This document shows positions 46,667 to 55,941 of a stretch of 64,000 nucleotides of DNA, in pieces. How positions within the stretch are numbered: position 1 is the stretch's first letter; every line of letters begins with the position of its first letter. The DNA comes from Pseudomonas fluorescens (lineage in GTDB: Bacteria; Pseudomonadota; Gammaproteobacteria; Pseudomonadales; Pseudomonadaceae): positions 3,195,501 through 3,259,500 of the forward strand of contig NZ_LR134318.1 of the NCBI RefSeq assembly GCF_900636825.1, read 5' to 3'. The notes under the pieces were generated by a model that was given only the letters and a program-made list of their open reading frames with translations, was not told the origin of the DNA and did not search any database. The position numbers and the translations under genes were made by a program.

Positions 46667-47413
46667 ATGAAAACCTCATACTGGCTGGCCGCCGCCTGCC
46701 TGGCAGCGAGCGCGTCAGGCTTTGCCCATGCCGGATTCAAACCCATCGAAATCAAGGACCAGGAGCTCGCCGAGCTGCGTGGTCGCTACGTCATGCCGGG
46801 GCGCATTATCAGCTTCGGCATTGTAATGAGCAGCACCTGGCGCAACGCCAGCGGCGATTTGATCGGGGCCGCGACCTCGATGCAGGTCCAAGCCTCTACG
46901 GTCAAACCGCAATTCTACGTCTCGACCATCAAGGAGTCGGGCAACGGCAGCGCGCCGTCACTGGGCACTGGCACCGTGATCGGTGGCGCCGGCCTCAACA
47001 GCAGCCAAGGCGTGACGCAAAGCGTACGGGCGGCAGGTGATGGCAACACCGCCAACAACAACGTGGCGATCAACGTCCGCGAGGCGAGTCAGGCACCGGC
47101 ACTGGCGCCGTCGCAAGGTCAGGCCCTCATCGCCGGACAGACCATCACCGGCAGCAACGGCGCCGGCAGTGTCGCGGTTTCGGCCAACGGTGGCGGCGTG
47201 CAAATGGCCATTCAGGCCAGCGGCAATCAAGGCACCGCGCTGCAACAAGTCGCACAGGGCGGCCTGCTGCAAAACACCCGCCTGCTGGGCAGTGCCAACG
47301 TGGTCAACAACCTCACGCAACTCAACGTCGTACTTAACAATAACGGCAGAAGCGCCGGTGCACTGGACTGCAACCTGACTCAACTCGGGGCCCTACGCAA
47401 TATCGGATATTGA
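46667..47413 (+). CDS. fapE: FapE, extracellular/minor Fap component
   Basis: A 248-residue exported protein. The ATG at 46667 is chosen, as the signal peptide (MKTSYWLAAACLAASASGFAHA) begins there; 46649 would add six residues. The mature N-terminus has ELAELRGRYVMPGRIISFGI, a segment typical of FapE and related amyloid-system proteins; the rest is rich in Asn, Gln and Gly, with GDGNTANNNVAINV recalling the amyloid repeats. FapE is found with fibres in other strains. Confidence 0.9.
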   Translation: MKTSYWLAAACLAASASGFAHAGFKPIEIKDQELAELRGRYVMPGRIISFGIVMSSTWRNASGDLIGAATSMQVQASTVKPQFYVSTIKESGNGSAPSLGTGTVIGGAGLNSSQGVTQSVRAAGDGNTANNNVAINVREASQAPALAPSQGQALIAGQTITGSNGAGSVAVSANGGGVQMAIQASGNQGTALQQVAQGGLLQNTRLLGSANVVNNLTQLNVVLNNNGRSAGALDCNLTQLGALRNIGY

Positions 47414-47458
47414 ACTACGCTGAGTCTCGATCATTGGGCTAAAAGGGACGGCTTATTC

Positions 47459-48775
47459 ATGTATCGATCAGTCTCACTGCGTGTCGCAGTGTGTTTGAGT
47501 ACCCTTCTTCCGGCGGCAATGTTGCAAGCAGCACCCGACGCCGATGTAGAAGCCCTGAAACGGGAACTACTGGAACTGAAACAACGATACGAAGTACAAC
47601 AACAAGCCCTGGCGGTACTTGAACAACGGGTCCGCCAGGTAGAAGAACAACCCGCCGCCCCACCGCCGAAAAGGCTGGCCAAATCACCATCGGACATGAA
47701 AGGCAATCGCGTCGCTGCCGGAGCCGCCACAGGCACCGGTGCGGCCGCAGCCTCAGGAGGCGCCGCCGGGGGCAGTGGCGCTTCTTACGGGCAATCGCTG
47801 GCTGACGATTCGCAACCGGCGCAAAGTGTTTCCAACCTGTATGACGAAGCCAGCGGTTTCTTTGGCGGCGGCAAGTTCAGCGTGGAAACCGGGGTCACCT
47901 ATTCGCGCTATGACACCCGCCAGTTGATCCTCAACGGTTTCCTCGCGCTGGATTCGATTTTCCTCGGCAACATCAACCTCGACCGGATCAAGGCCGACAC
48001 CTGGACCCTCGATCTGACAGGCCGCTACAACTTCGACAATCGCTGGCAGTTCGACCTGAACGTGCCCGTGGTGTATCGCGAATCGACTTACCAGTCGGGC
48101 GGCGGCAACCAGGGCGCGGCGGGCGTCACCACTGAAGAAACCGTCACCAAGGATCCGACCATTGGCGACGTCAACTTCGGTGTCGCCTACAAGTTCCTCG
48201 ACGAGTCGGTCAACACCCCGGATGCGGTCGTCACCTTGCGTGTCAAGGCGCCGACCGGCAAAGACCCGTTCGGCATCAAACTGCGCCAGACCGATGCGAA
48301 CTCCAACCTGTTCGTCCCCGACACCCTGCCCACCGGCAACGGCGTCTGGTCGATCACACCGGGCATATCGCTGGTCAAGACGTTCGACCCGGCGGTGCTG
48401 TTCGGCAGCTTGTCCTACACCCACAACCTGGAGGAGTCGTTCGACGACATCAGCTCGACCGTCAACCAGAAAAACCCGGGCAAAGTGCGCATTGGCGACA
48501 GCTTCCAGATCGGCGCAGGTATCGCGTTTGCGCTGAACGAGAAGATGAGTATGTCGTTCTCGGTATCTGACCTGGTGCAACGCAAAAGCAAGCTGAAACA
48601 GGATGGCGGCGACTGGGAATCCGTGGTGTCGAGCGACGCCAACGCCGGTTACTTCAACGTTGGCATGACCATCGCGGCTACCGACAATTTGACGATTGTG
48701 CCTAACTTGTCGATTGGGATGACTGACGATGCGCCGGACTTCTCCTTCAGCCTGAAATTCCCGTATTACTTCTAA
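47459..48775 (+). CDS. fapF: FapF, outer-membrane amyloid secretion channel
   Basis: A 438-residue protein. The signal peptide is followed by a coiled coil ([34 protein letters not shown]), a low-complexity Gly/Ala linker, and a C-terminal beta-barrel ending [11 protein letters not shown], with the terminal Phe of outer-membrane proteins. In known FapF the coiled coil trimerises and a plug gates the channel, exporting FapB and FapC. It is the last gene of the operon; a REPIN follows. Confidence 0.93.
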   Translation: MYRSVSLRVAVCLSTLLPAAMLQAAPDADVEALKRELLELKQRYEVQQQALAVLEQRVRQVEEQPAAPPPKRLAKSPSDMKGNRVAAGAATGTGAAAASGGAAGGSGASYGQSLADDSQPAQSVSNLYDEASGFFGGGKFSVETGVTYSRYDTRQLILNGFLALDSIFLGNINLDRIKADTWTLDLTGRYNFDNRWQFDLNVPVVYRESTYQSGGGNQGAAGVTTEETVTKDPTIGDVNFGVAYKFLDESVNTPDAVVTLRVKAPTGKDPFGIKLRQTDANSNLFVPDTLPTGNGVWSITPGISLVKTFDPAVLFGSLSYTHNLEESFDDISSTVNQKNPGKVRIGDSFQIGAGIAFALNEKMSMSFSVSDLVQRKSKLKQDGGDWESVVSSDANAGYFNVGMTIAATDNLTIVPNLSIGMTDDAPDFSFSLKFPYYF

Positions 48776-48776
48776 A

Positions 48777-48860
48777 AGCAAAAGATCGCAGCCTTCGGCA
48801 GCTCCTACATAGATCCGTGTAGGAGCTGCCGAAGGCTGCGATCTTTTGATCTGGGGTCGC
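48777..48860. repeat. REPIN between fapF and the convergent activator gene
   Basis: GCAAAAGATCGCAGCCTTCG-GCAGCTCCTAC and GTAGGAGCTGCCGAAGGCTG-CGATCTTTTGATC are perfect inverted arms with a 12-bp centre. It lies between two gene 3' ends and is likely to act as the shared transcript end. Confidence 0.9.
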
Positions 48861-48905
48861 CAAAGACCCGGGCCGCGATCGGACGATCTTTTGATCTTGC
48901 CCTGT

Positions 48906-50231
48906 CTAACGAATCTGATGTTTGTGCAGTAACCGATAGAAAGTCGGCCGGGAAACGCCGAGCACTTTGGCAGCGATGCTGAGGTTGTCACTGTGCCGAT
49001 TCAACACATCACAGAGCGCCTGGCGTTCAGCACGGGTTTTGTAATCTTCCAGAGTGCCCATGGGCGTGGCGATGGAATGCTGGCTGATCAGGCCGAGGTC
49101 ACGCGCCTCAATTTGCCGCCCCTCAGCCAGAACCAGGCCCCGCCGCACACGGTTGGCCAATTCGCGCACGTTGCCAGGCCAGTCGTGTTTGCCCATGGCG
49201 ATCAGCGCATCCTCGCTGAAACTGCGCGGGCGTCGACCGGTTTCATGGCTGTAGAAATGGGAAAAATGGTTGGCCAGCATCGACAGATCACCATGCCGTT
49301 CACGCAGCGGCGCGGTGACCACTTGCAGCACGTTGAGGCGGTAATAAAGGTCTTCGCGAAAACGTTTTTTCTCAATGGCGGCTTCCAGATCGACGTGAGT
49401 CGCCGCCAATACCCGCACATCAACCGGTATCGGCTGACTGCCACCGACACGCTCGATGTGCCTTTCCTGAAGAAAACGCAGCAGATTCGCCTGCAGTTCC
49501 AAGGGTAAATCGCCGATTTCGTCGAGGAACAACGTGCCGCCGTTAGCGGCTTCTATACGGCCGATTTTGCGCTGGTGGGCGCCGGTGAATGCGCCTTTTT
49601 CATGGCCGAACAGTTCGGATTGAATCAAATGCTCCGGGATCGCGCCGCAATTGATTGCCACAAAAGGTTTGTTGTGGCGCTGCGACTGTCGGTGCAAAGT
49701 GCGCGCGACCAGCTCCTTGCCGGTACCGCTTTCGCCACGAATCAACACCGGCGACTCGGTGGGCGCCAGTTTGCTGAGCAGTTTACGCAGTTCGCGGATC
49801 GGTTTGCTGTCGCCGAGCAGTTCGTGTTCGGGCTGGTCAACATGGATCGTGCCCTGCCCGCGGAGACGCGCCATGCCAAATGCGCGACCAAGGGTCACCT
49901 GCACCCGCGAAACGTCGAAGGGCAAAGTGTGGAAATCAAAAAACCACTCACAGACGAAGTCGCCGACGTTCTGTAAACGCAGGACCTCCTGATTCAACAC
50001 GGCAATCCATTCGGTGCCGCTGCGGCTGATCAGCTCCTTGACCGCATCGGGTCGCTCAAGATGAAATGGCTGCAACCGCAGCAGGCCGACATCACAACTG
50101 CGGTCGGCAGCATTTTCCAAAGTACAACTGTCGACATCCCAGCCTACCGCGCGTAATCCAGGCAGGAGGCGATGACAGTCGTCGCATGGGTCCACTACTA
50201 GTAAACGTCTTGATGCAGGCGCTTCACTCAT
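48906..50231 (-). CDS. Sigma-54-dependent transcriptional activator with VpsR-like N-terminal domain
   Basis: A 441-residue enhancer-binding protein. The N-terminal ~130 residues ([28 protein letters not shown]) resemble the receiver-derived domain of VpsR and lack a standard acceptor pocket, so phosphorylation is doubtful. The AAA+ domain has Walker A GESGTGKE, the sigma-54 contact loop GAFTGA, and [12 protein letters not shown]. The C-terminal Fis-type HTH is [20 protein letters not shown]. An in-frame ATG at 50279 lies within an inverted repeat; I use 50231. Position next to fap and the sigma-54-like promoter of fapA suggest it controls the amyloid operon, perhaps with c-di-GMP as in VpsR. 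This is inference. Confidence 0.88.
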   Translation of the reverse strand: MSEAPASRRLLVVDPCDDCHRLLPGLRAVGWDVDSCTLENAADRSCDVGLLRLQPFHLERPDAVKELISRSGTEWIAVLNQEVLRLQNVGDFVCEWFFDFHTLPFDVSRVQVTLGRAFGMARLRGQGTIHVDQPEHELLGDSKPIRELRKLLSKLAPTESPVLIRGESGTGKELVARTLHRQSQRHNKPFVAINCGAIPEHLIQSELFGHEKGAFTGAHQRKIGRIEAANGGTLFLDEIGDLPLELQANLLRFLQERHIERVGGSQPIPVDVRVLAATHVDLEAAIEKKRFREDLYYRLNVLQVVTAPLRERHGDLSMLANHFSHFYSHETGRRPRSFSEDALIAMGKHDWPGNVRELANRVRRGLVLAEGRQIEARDLGLISQHSIATPMGTLEDYKTRAERQALCDVLNRHSDNLSIAAKVLGVSRPTFYRLLHKHQIR

Positions 50232-50257
50232 GACTGTTCCTTGGCGCCAAATATTAG

Positions 50258-50281
50258 AAATGATTGTAAAAACAGTCATTT
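50258..50281. promoter_or_regulatory. Inverted repeat just upstream of the sigma-54 activator gene
   Basis: AAATGATTGT-AAAA-ACAGTCATTT, 9 of 10 positions paired, centred 38 bp before the ATG at 50231. It could be an operator for autoregulation or a hairpin in the 5' leader. No T run follows that would suggest a terminator. Confidence 0.45.
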
Positions 50282-50585
50282 GGCAGACCCGACTGTAACA
50301 TTAGCAAGATTTTGACAGCGCCTTGTATCGATTGCTTATAGGCATACAATCAAACTCGTTATAAGAAACACGGTTATTAGTTAGCTATCGATTAATTCGC
50401 TGGCTTCCACCTTTCGCGCAGCTTTCAAAACCCGTGTGAATAACGCCAAAACGAAAGAAACTTGAAATTTCTTTTAATCATGTGTGACCTGTCCCCGGGT
50501 TGCGTGCATCAGTACAAGTAACCAGCCGAACGGTAAGCCCAACCGACGGCAGATCATTTGATTGGGCACGACAGAGAGAAGAACC
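50282..50585. other. 304-bp AT-rich divergent intergenic region
   Basis: No supported gene. For the plus strand a TTGACA (50312-50317) is followed 18 bp later by TTATAG, and TTGTAT (50323-50328) is followed 16 bp later by TACAAT (50345-50350). Either could be the promoter of the small gene at 50586, which would then have a leader of more than 200 nt. Confidence 0.4.
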
Positions 50586-50852
50586 ATGACCGCCCCGCTC
50601 CGTTTCAACGAAGCTCTTCTGATTGCCAACCACGCTTTCAAACCTTTTCAATGCGTGGCCTGGGCGCCACAAGACGGCAATGGCGAACTAAGCCTGACCG
50701 TCGTCGACCGCACCAATTCCCACATTGGCCGCAAACAGATTCCAAGCAGCGCTTATTCCGATCCGGCGCAGCTTGAACAATTGTTGCAACAGGCTCGCGC
50801 CGAACTCAGCGAAGAAGGTTACAACCTGCAATCGTGGTCGATGCCGCACTAA
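50586..50852 (+). CDS. Small conserved cytosolic protein of unknown function
   Basis: An 88-residue protein without signal peptide or TM helix: MTAPLRFNEALLIANHAFKPFQCVAWAP at the start and QLEQLLQQARAELSEEGYNLQSWSMPH at the end. I recognise no named domain, although such short proteins are common among pseudomonads. GAGAGAAG precedes the ATG, and a strong terminator follows at 50861, so it is a monocistronic unit. Confidence 0.75.
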   Translation: MTAPLRFNEALLIANHAFKPFQCVAWAPQDGNGELSLTVVDRTNSHIGRKQIPSSAYSDPAQLEQLLQQARAELSEEGYNLQSWSMPH

Positions 50853-50860
50853 TAATGACA

Positions 50861-50897
50861 AAGCGCGGATAACCTCAGTGTTATCCGCGCTTTTTTA
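50861..50897 (+). terminator. Strong rho-independent terminator after the 88-residue protein gene
   Basis: AGCGCGGATAAC, loop CTCAGT, GTTATCCGCGCT, then TTTTTA. A perfect 12-bp stem with T run, 9 bp after the stop codon. Confidence 0.93.
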
Positions 50898-51069
50898 TTA
50901 GTTGCGTGGCAAGTGCTTGGCAAGCTTGCGACTGGTTCAAAAAGACATTGTTCTGGCACAGTGCGACTCGTTAACCCGGTTGTACTTCACCGCCTACAGG
51001 GATTGAATGTTCGGCTCATGCAGTTGCCGCCCGCTTCGGGTTTCGGTCGACTCGCAAGGAGACGCGTGC

Positions 51070-52356
51070 ATGTCTAACCTGAATGCGACTGCGCTACCGC
51101 AGCCAACCCACAACGCCGGCCAACTAGACACTGGTTTCGCCGGTACCGGCATCGCCCAAGTCTACTTTGCCGGGTGCATTTCCAGCATGACCCAAGGGGT
51201 CACTCTCGATCAGCAAGGTCGCGTGCTGGTCGCCGCCAAGGTCACGACACCAAATGGCAGTTGTTTTGGCCTCGCACGCCTGCTGGACGACGGTTCCGCT
51301 GATCTGCAATTCGGGCATCAGGGCAGCGTCATCGGCCAGTTTTCACACGGTTTCGAAAGTATGGCCGGCAGAGTCCGTGAGTTGCCGGACGGTCGAATTC
51401 TGCTGGCGGGCCTGCATTATGAGAACGCCCATCGCACCCTGCCCGCTCTCGCTGTTTTCGATGCCCTCGGCCGCCCGGATCGCACCTTCGGCGACAACGG
51501 CTTTGTCGTCGTGCGTTTGCCCGGCGACTTGTCGATGGGCAATCGCGATATCTGGCTGCCACCCGGTGTCCCGGGCGCTGAGGCTTGTGACATCGTGGTG
51601 CAGGACGACGGTTGCATCCTGCTCATCGCCAATCATCATTTCGAACTCGCCGATCACGCCGGTCTGCTGATCCGCCTCACGCCTGATGGCAACCTTGACG
51701 AAACATTCAATGGCCGTGGCTTTGTGATGATCCGTCATCTGTTGCTCAACACCTGGCTAAGCAGCCTGTTGGTGCAGGAGGATGGGCGAATCGTCGTTTG
51801 TGGTTCAATCGATCTGCCACAGGAAGGCCTGCTGGCGCGGTACCTGGCGGATGGCCGGCTCGACGAAACGTTTGCCATCGATGGCTTCATGGCGTTCAAG
51901 GCACATGGGCGCAGCGTGCTGGTCAGTCAGGTGCTGGAATCCGCGGGGCGTCTGCATTGTTTCGGCAGCAGCCGCGACCCGATCCGTTGCCTGGCCTTGA
52001 GTCTGCACGGCAATGGCCGCGCGGACTTCCACTGCAATGCCGGCCATCCAAACATCCTCGATATCGGCCACAGCGGTTGCCAATGGAACGCTGCACAGCG
52101 CACCGCCGACGGTGACCTGATCGCCGTCGGCTCGACCATTGGCGGAGTCGAAGCCGATTTCATCGTCGCGCGTTTTCGCGCCGACGGTCATCTCGACGAT
52201 ACGTTCGGCAATGGCCTTGGCTGGTTGCGCACACGCCTGGGCCGCAGTCTGGACACTGCGACCTGCGTGGACATGCAAGCCGGCGGCAAGATTGTGGTGG
52301 GTGGCTATTCGCTCGATGGCTGTTATCGCGCAGTCGTGGCGCGTTATCTGACGTGA
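51070..52356 (+). CDS. Delta-60 repeat protein (beta-propeller-like)
   Basis: A 428-residue protein built of about six to seven delta-60 repeats. The unit motif is [L/V]xRxxxDGxxDxxFGxxG: FGLARLLDDGSADLQFGHQG, LAVFDALGRPDRTFGDNG, LIRLTPDGNLDETFNGRG, LARYLADGRLDETFAIDG and IVARFRADGHLDDTFGNG. No signal peptide is seen from the chosen ATG (51070, with AAGGAG upstream). The family is common in Pseudomonas and often surface- or toxin-associated, but no function is proven. Confidence 0.85.
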   Translation: MSNLNATALPQPTHNAGQLDTGFAGTGIAQVYFAGCISSMTQGVTLDQQGRVLVAAKVTTPNGSCFGLARLLDDGSADLQFGHQGSVIGQFSHGFESMAGRVRELPDGRILLAGLHYENAHRTLPALAVFDALGRPDRTFGDNGFVVVRLPGDLSMGNRDIWLPPGVPGAEACDIVVQDDGCILLIANHHFELADHAGLLIRLTPDGNLDETFNGRGFVMIRHLLLNTWLSSLLVQEDGRIVVCGSIDLPQEGLLARYLADGRLDETFAIDGFMAFKAHGRSVLVSQVLESAGRLHCFGSSRDPIRCLALSLHGNGRADFHCNAGHPNILDIGHSGCQWNAAQRTADGDLIAVGSTIGGVEADFIVARFRADGHLDDTFGNGLGWLRTRLGRSLDTATCVDMQAGGKIVVGGYSLDGCYRAVVARYLT

Positions 52357-52433
52357 TCGAGAGACGCGTCCTACACTTGATCTTCTTCGACACATCCGGC
52401 AACTTGCGCGCTTCTTAATACAAGGAGCTACCG

Positions 52434-53936
52434 ATGTCCGGTTCAATGGCCCAGGCGTTCGCGCAAAACTTTCTCGGACACTCCCCACGCTGGTACAAGG
52501 CGACCATCGTCGGGTTTCTGATCCTTAATGCCCTGGTGCTATTTACCGTCGGCCCGGTGGCTGCCGGCTGGTTGCTGGTCATCGAATTCATCTTCACCCT
52601 CGCCATGGCGCTTAAGTGCTATCCGCTGATGCCCGGCGGATTGCTGCTGGTGGAAGCGCTGCTGTTGAAGATGACCACACCGCAGGCGCTTTACGATGAG
52701 TTGGCGCACAACTTTCCGGTGATTCTGCTGCTGATGTTCATGGTGGCCGGCATCTACTTCATGAAGGATCTGTTGCTGTACCTGTTTTCGCGGTTGCTGC
52801 TGGGCGTACGCTCGAAAGCGATGCTGGCCTTGATGTTCTGCTTTCTGTCGGCGTTTCTCTCGGCGTTTCTCGATGCGCTGACGGTGACGGCGGTGATCAT
52901 CAGTGCGGCGGTGGGTTTCTATTCGGTGTATCACCGCGTCGCGTCCGGCAACGATCCGCGCCAGGACAGTGAGTTCGGTGACGACCAACAACTGCCAAAA
53001 CTGCATTACGAAGACCTTGAGCAGTTCCGCGCATTTTTGCGCAGCCTGTTGATGCACGGCGCGGTCGGAACTGCGCTGGGCGGCGTTTGCACGCTGGTCG
53101 GCGAGCCGCAGAATTTGCTGATCGGCCATGAAATGGGCTGGCATTTTGGCGAGTTCTTTCAGAAAGTCGCCCCGGTTTCAATGCCGGTCCTCGCGGCGGG
53201 ACTGGTAACTTGCGTCCTGCTGGAGAAACTGCGCTGGTTCGGCTACGGCACGCTGCTGCCCGACAACGTTCGCGCCGTGCTGGCCAATTACGCTGCCGAA
53301 GACAACGCTGAACGTACCCCGCGTCAGCGCGCCGCGCTGTTGGTGCAAGCGGGCGCCGCTCTGGTCCTGATCGGCTGCCTGGCGTTCCATTTGGCCGAAG
53401 TCGGCCTGATCGGATTGATGGTGATCGTATTGATTACGGCGTTTACCGGCATCACTGACGAGCATCGCCTGGGCAGCGCATTCAAAGACGCCATGCCGTT
53501 CACCGCCCTGCTGGTGGTGTTTTTTGCGGTGGTCGCGGTGATTCACGATCAACAGTTGTTCGCACCGCTGATTCATTGGGTGCTGACGTTGCCGGTCGAG
53601 CAACAACCGGGCATGTTGTTCATTGCCAACGGCGTGTTGTCGGCGATCAGCGACAACGTATTCGTGGCGACGATTTACATCACTGAAGTGAAACAAGCGT
53701 TTCTCGCCGGGCACATGAGCCGCGAGCACTTCGAGACTTTGGCAATCGCGATCAACACCGGCACCAACCTGCCGAGCGTCGCGACGCCGAACGGTCAGGC
53801 CGCGTTTCTGTTTCTGCTGACCTCGGCGATTGCGCCGCTGGTGCGTTTGTCGTACGGGCGCATGGTGTGGATGGCGGTGCCGTACACCGTGGTGATGGGC
53901 TTGCTTGGTTGGTATGCCGTGAGTTACTGGCTGTAA
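52434..53936 (+). CDS. nhaB: Na+/H+ antiporter NhaB
   Basis: A 500-residue, roughly twelve-TM antiporter. Landmarks of the family are the N-terminal [95 protein letters not shown], and the late [18 protein letters not shown] plus [24 protein letters not shown]. It exchanges Na+ for H+ and supports growth in salt or at alkaline pH. An AAGGAG site precedes the ATG. The 11-unit REPIN array begins 12 bp after its stop. Confidence 0.95.
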   Translation: MSGSMAQAFAQNFLGHSPRWYKATIVGFLILNALVLFTVGPVAAGWLLVIEFIFTLAMALKCYPLMPGGLLLVEALLLKMTTPQALYDELAHNFPVILLLMFMVAGIYFMKDLLLYLFSRLLLGVRSKAMLALMFCFLSAFLSAFLDALTVTAVIISAAVGFYSVYHRVASGNDPRQDSEFGDDQQLPKLHYEDLEQFRAFLRSLLMHGAVGTALGGVCTLVGEPQNLLIGHEMGWHFGEFFQKVAPVSMPVLAAGLVTCVLLEKLRWFGYGTLLPDNVRAVLANYAAEDNAERTPRQRAALLVQAGAALVLIGCLAFHLAEVGLIGLMVIVLITAFTGITDEHRLGSAFKDAMPFTALLVVFFAVVAVIHDQQLFAPLIHWVLTLPVEQQPGMLFIANGVLSAISDNVFVATIYITEVKQAFLAGHMSREHFETLAIAINTGTNLPSVATPNGQAAFLFLLTSAIAPLVRLSYGRMVWMAVPYTVVMGLLGWYAVSYWL

Positions 53937-53948
53937 CCACTGCCCACT

Positions 53949-55103
53949 GTAGGAGCTGACGAAGGCTGCGATCTTTTGATCTTGAACTGCCAAAGCACAA
54001 TCAAAAGATCGCAGCCTCGTTTCACTCGTCAGCTCCTACAAAGCCCAGTCGAGGTAGGAGCTGCCGAAGGCTGCGATCTTTTGATCTTGAACTGCCAAGG
54101 CACAATCAAAAGATCGCAGCCTCGTTTCACTCGTCAGCTCCTACAAAGTCCAGTCGAGGTAGGAGCTGCCGAAGGCTGCGATCTTTTGATCTTGAACTGT
54201 CGAAGCACAATCAAAAGATCGCAGCCTCGTTTCACTCGTCAGCTCCTACAACGTCCAGTCGAGGTAGGAACTGCCGAAGGCTGCGATCTTTTGATCTTGA
54301 ACTGTCAAAGCACAATCAAAAGATCGCAGCCTCGTTTCACTCGTCAGCTCCTACAGAGCCCAGTCGAGGTAAAAGCTGCCGAAGGCTGCGATCTTTTGAT
54401 CTTGAACTGTCGAAGCACAATCAAAAGATCGCAGCCTCGTTTCACTCGTCAGCTCCTACAAAGTCCAGTTGAGGTAGGAGCTGCCGAAGGCTGCGATCTT
54501 TTGATCTTGAACTGTCGAAGCACAATCAAAAGATCGCAGCCTCGTTTCACTCGTCAGCTCCTACAACGTCCAGTCGAGGTAGGAGCTGCCGAAGGCTGCG
54601 ATCTTTTGATCTTGAACTGTCAAAGCACAATCAAAAGATCGCAGCCTCGTTTCACTCGTCAGCTCCTACAACGTCCAGTCGAGGCAGGAGCTGCCGAAGG
54701 CTGCGATGTTTTGATCTTGAACTGTCGAAGCACAATCAAAAGATCGCAGCCTCGTTTCACTCGTCAGCTCCTACAACGTCCAGTCGAGGCAGGAGCTGCC
54801 GAAGGCTGCGATCTTTTGATCTTGGCTGCCGAAACACAATCAAAAGATCGCAGCCTCGTTTCCTCGTCAGCTCCTACAAAGTCCAGTCGAGGTAGGAGCT
54901 GCTGAAGGCTGCGATCTTTTGGTCTTGAACTGTCGAAGCACAATCAACAGATCGCAGCCTCGTTTCACTCGTCAGCTCCTACAGAATTCAGTCGAGGTAG
55001 GAGCTGCCGAAGGCTGCGATCTTTTGATATTGAACCGCCAAAGCACAATCAAAAGATCGCAGCCTCGTTTCACTCGTCAGCTCCTACAAAGTCCGGTCGA
55101 GGC
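53949..55103. repeat. Tandem array of eleven ~105-bp REPIN units
   Basis: Units begin at 53949, 54054, 54159, 54264, 54369, 54474, 54579, 54684, 54789, 54892 and 54997; a broken remnant lies at about 55088-55111. Ten of the steps are 105 bp or nearly so (one is 103). Each unit is an imperfect inverted repeat: GTAGGAGCTGCCGAAGGCTG CGATCTTTTGATC, a 20-bp AT-rich centre with AACTGTCGAAGCACA, then ATCAAAAGATCGCAGCCTCG, TTTCACTCGTCAGCTCCTAC, and the joint AAAGTCCAGTCGAG. Units differ by only a few substitutions. The array lies between the 3' ends of nhaB and the HAD gene. Long frames through it are repeat artefacts. Confidence 0.95.
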
Positions 55104-55119
55104 AGCTCCTACCAAGGTT

Positions 55120-55941
55120 TCAGTGCACAAGGATGTATTTTTCGATGGCCTGGGCCACGCCGTCTTCGGTATTCGGCGCGGTGACGACGTCGGCCTGGCG
55201 CTTCACGGCCTCTTCGGCCTGGCCCATGGCAATCGACAATCCCGCACAGTTGAACATCGCCGGGTCGTTGCCGCCGTCGCCGATGGCGGCGGTTTGCTCC
55301 AGTGGCACGCCGAGGTATTCGGCGATGGTGGTCAGCGCTGTGCCTTTGTTGGCCTCCAGCGCCGTCACGTCGAGGTACACCGGTTGCGAGCGCGAGACCT
55401 GCGCCATGCCGTTGACCTTAGGCAACAACTGCGCCTCCAGCTCAATCAACAAATCGGTGTTGTTGCTCGTCGCGACGATCTTGTCGATATGTTCCAGATA
55501 CGGTTCGAAGCTCTCCACCACCACCGGCGGATAGCCTAGCCCGTGCTGCTCACGCGGCACCATCGGCCCGTGCGGGTCCTTGAGCAACCAGTCGCCGCCG
55601 CTGAACACCCAGATTTCCACGTCCGGCTGATCGGCAAACAATGCCAGTGCGATCAGCGCAGTGGTCGCCGGCAAATAATGCGCCGCCAACAGCGTGCCGT
55701 CAGGATTGACGATAGTCCCGCCATTGAATGCCGCCGTCGGCAGATCGACGCCCAGGGCCTCGATCTGCTGCAACATGGCTTTCGGTGGCCGGCCCGTGGC
55801 GAGGCTGAACAATACGCCCGCTTCGCGTAACGAACGCACGGCGTCTATGGTGCGCTGACTCAGCGTGTGATCGGGAAGCAACAGCGTGCCGTCCATGTCG
55901 CTGAGCAGAAACCGGATGGGTTGTTTCGGCAAGTCACTCAT
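55120..55941 (-). CDS. Cof-type HAD-superfamily phosphatase
   Basis: A 273-residue hydrolase. Motif I is FLLSDMDGTLLLPD with the nucleophile Asp; motif II is SLATGRP; the cap domain follows; motif III Lys and motif IV are in NKGTALTTIAEYLGV and AAIGDGGNDPAMFNCAGLSIAMG. Cof-type enzymes dephosphorylate sugar phosphates, FMN or other metabolites. The start overlaps the zwf stop by 4 bp, and the gene is the third of a gnd-zwf-HAD operon, so a pentose-phosphate or sugar-phosphate substrate is likely. Confidence 0.92.
   Translation of the reverse strand: MSDLPKQPIRFLLSDMDGTLLLPDHTLSQRTIDAVRSLREAGVLFSLATGRPPKAMLQQIEALGVDLPTAAFNGGTIVNPDGTLLAAHYLPATTALIALALFADQPDVEIWVFSGGDWLLKDPHGPMVPREQHGLGYPPVVVESFEPYLEHIDKIVATSNNTDLLIELEAQLLPKVNGMAQVSRSQPVYLDVTALEANKGTALTTIAEYLGVPLEQTAAIGDGGNDPAMFNCAGLSIAMGQAEEAVKRQADVVTAPNTEDGVAQAIEKYILVH

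Noticed and set aside
53976-54905. A 309-codon open frame with a repeated KRSQPRFTRQLLQ-type peptide (and a shorter one at 54919-55539)
   Set aside because: It is a read-through of the 105-bp REPIN array: 105 is a multiple of three, so one stop-free phase repeats. There is no ribosome site, and the frame ends where the array or its 103-bp unit shifts phase.
53949-55103. CRISPR array
   Set aside because: Units are nearly identical along their full 105 bp, with no unique spacers, and each unit is itself an inverted repeat. No cas genes are nearby.
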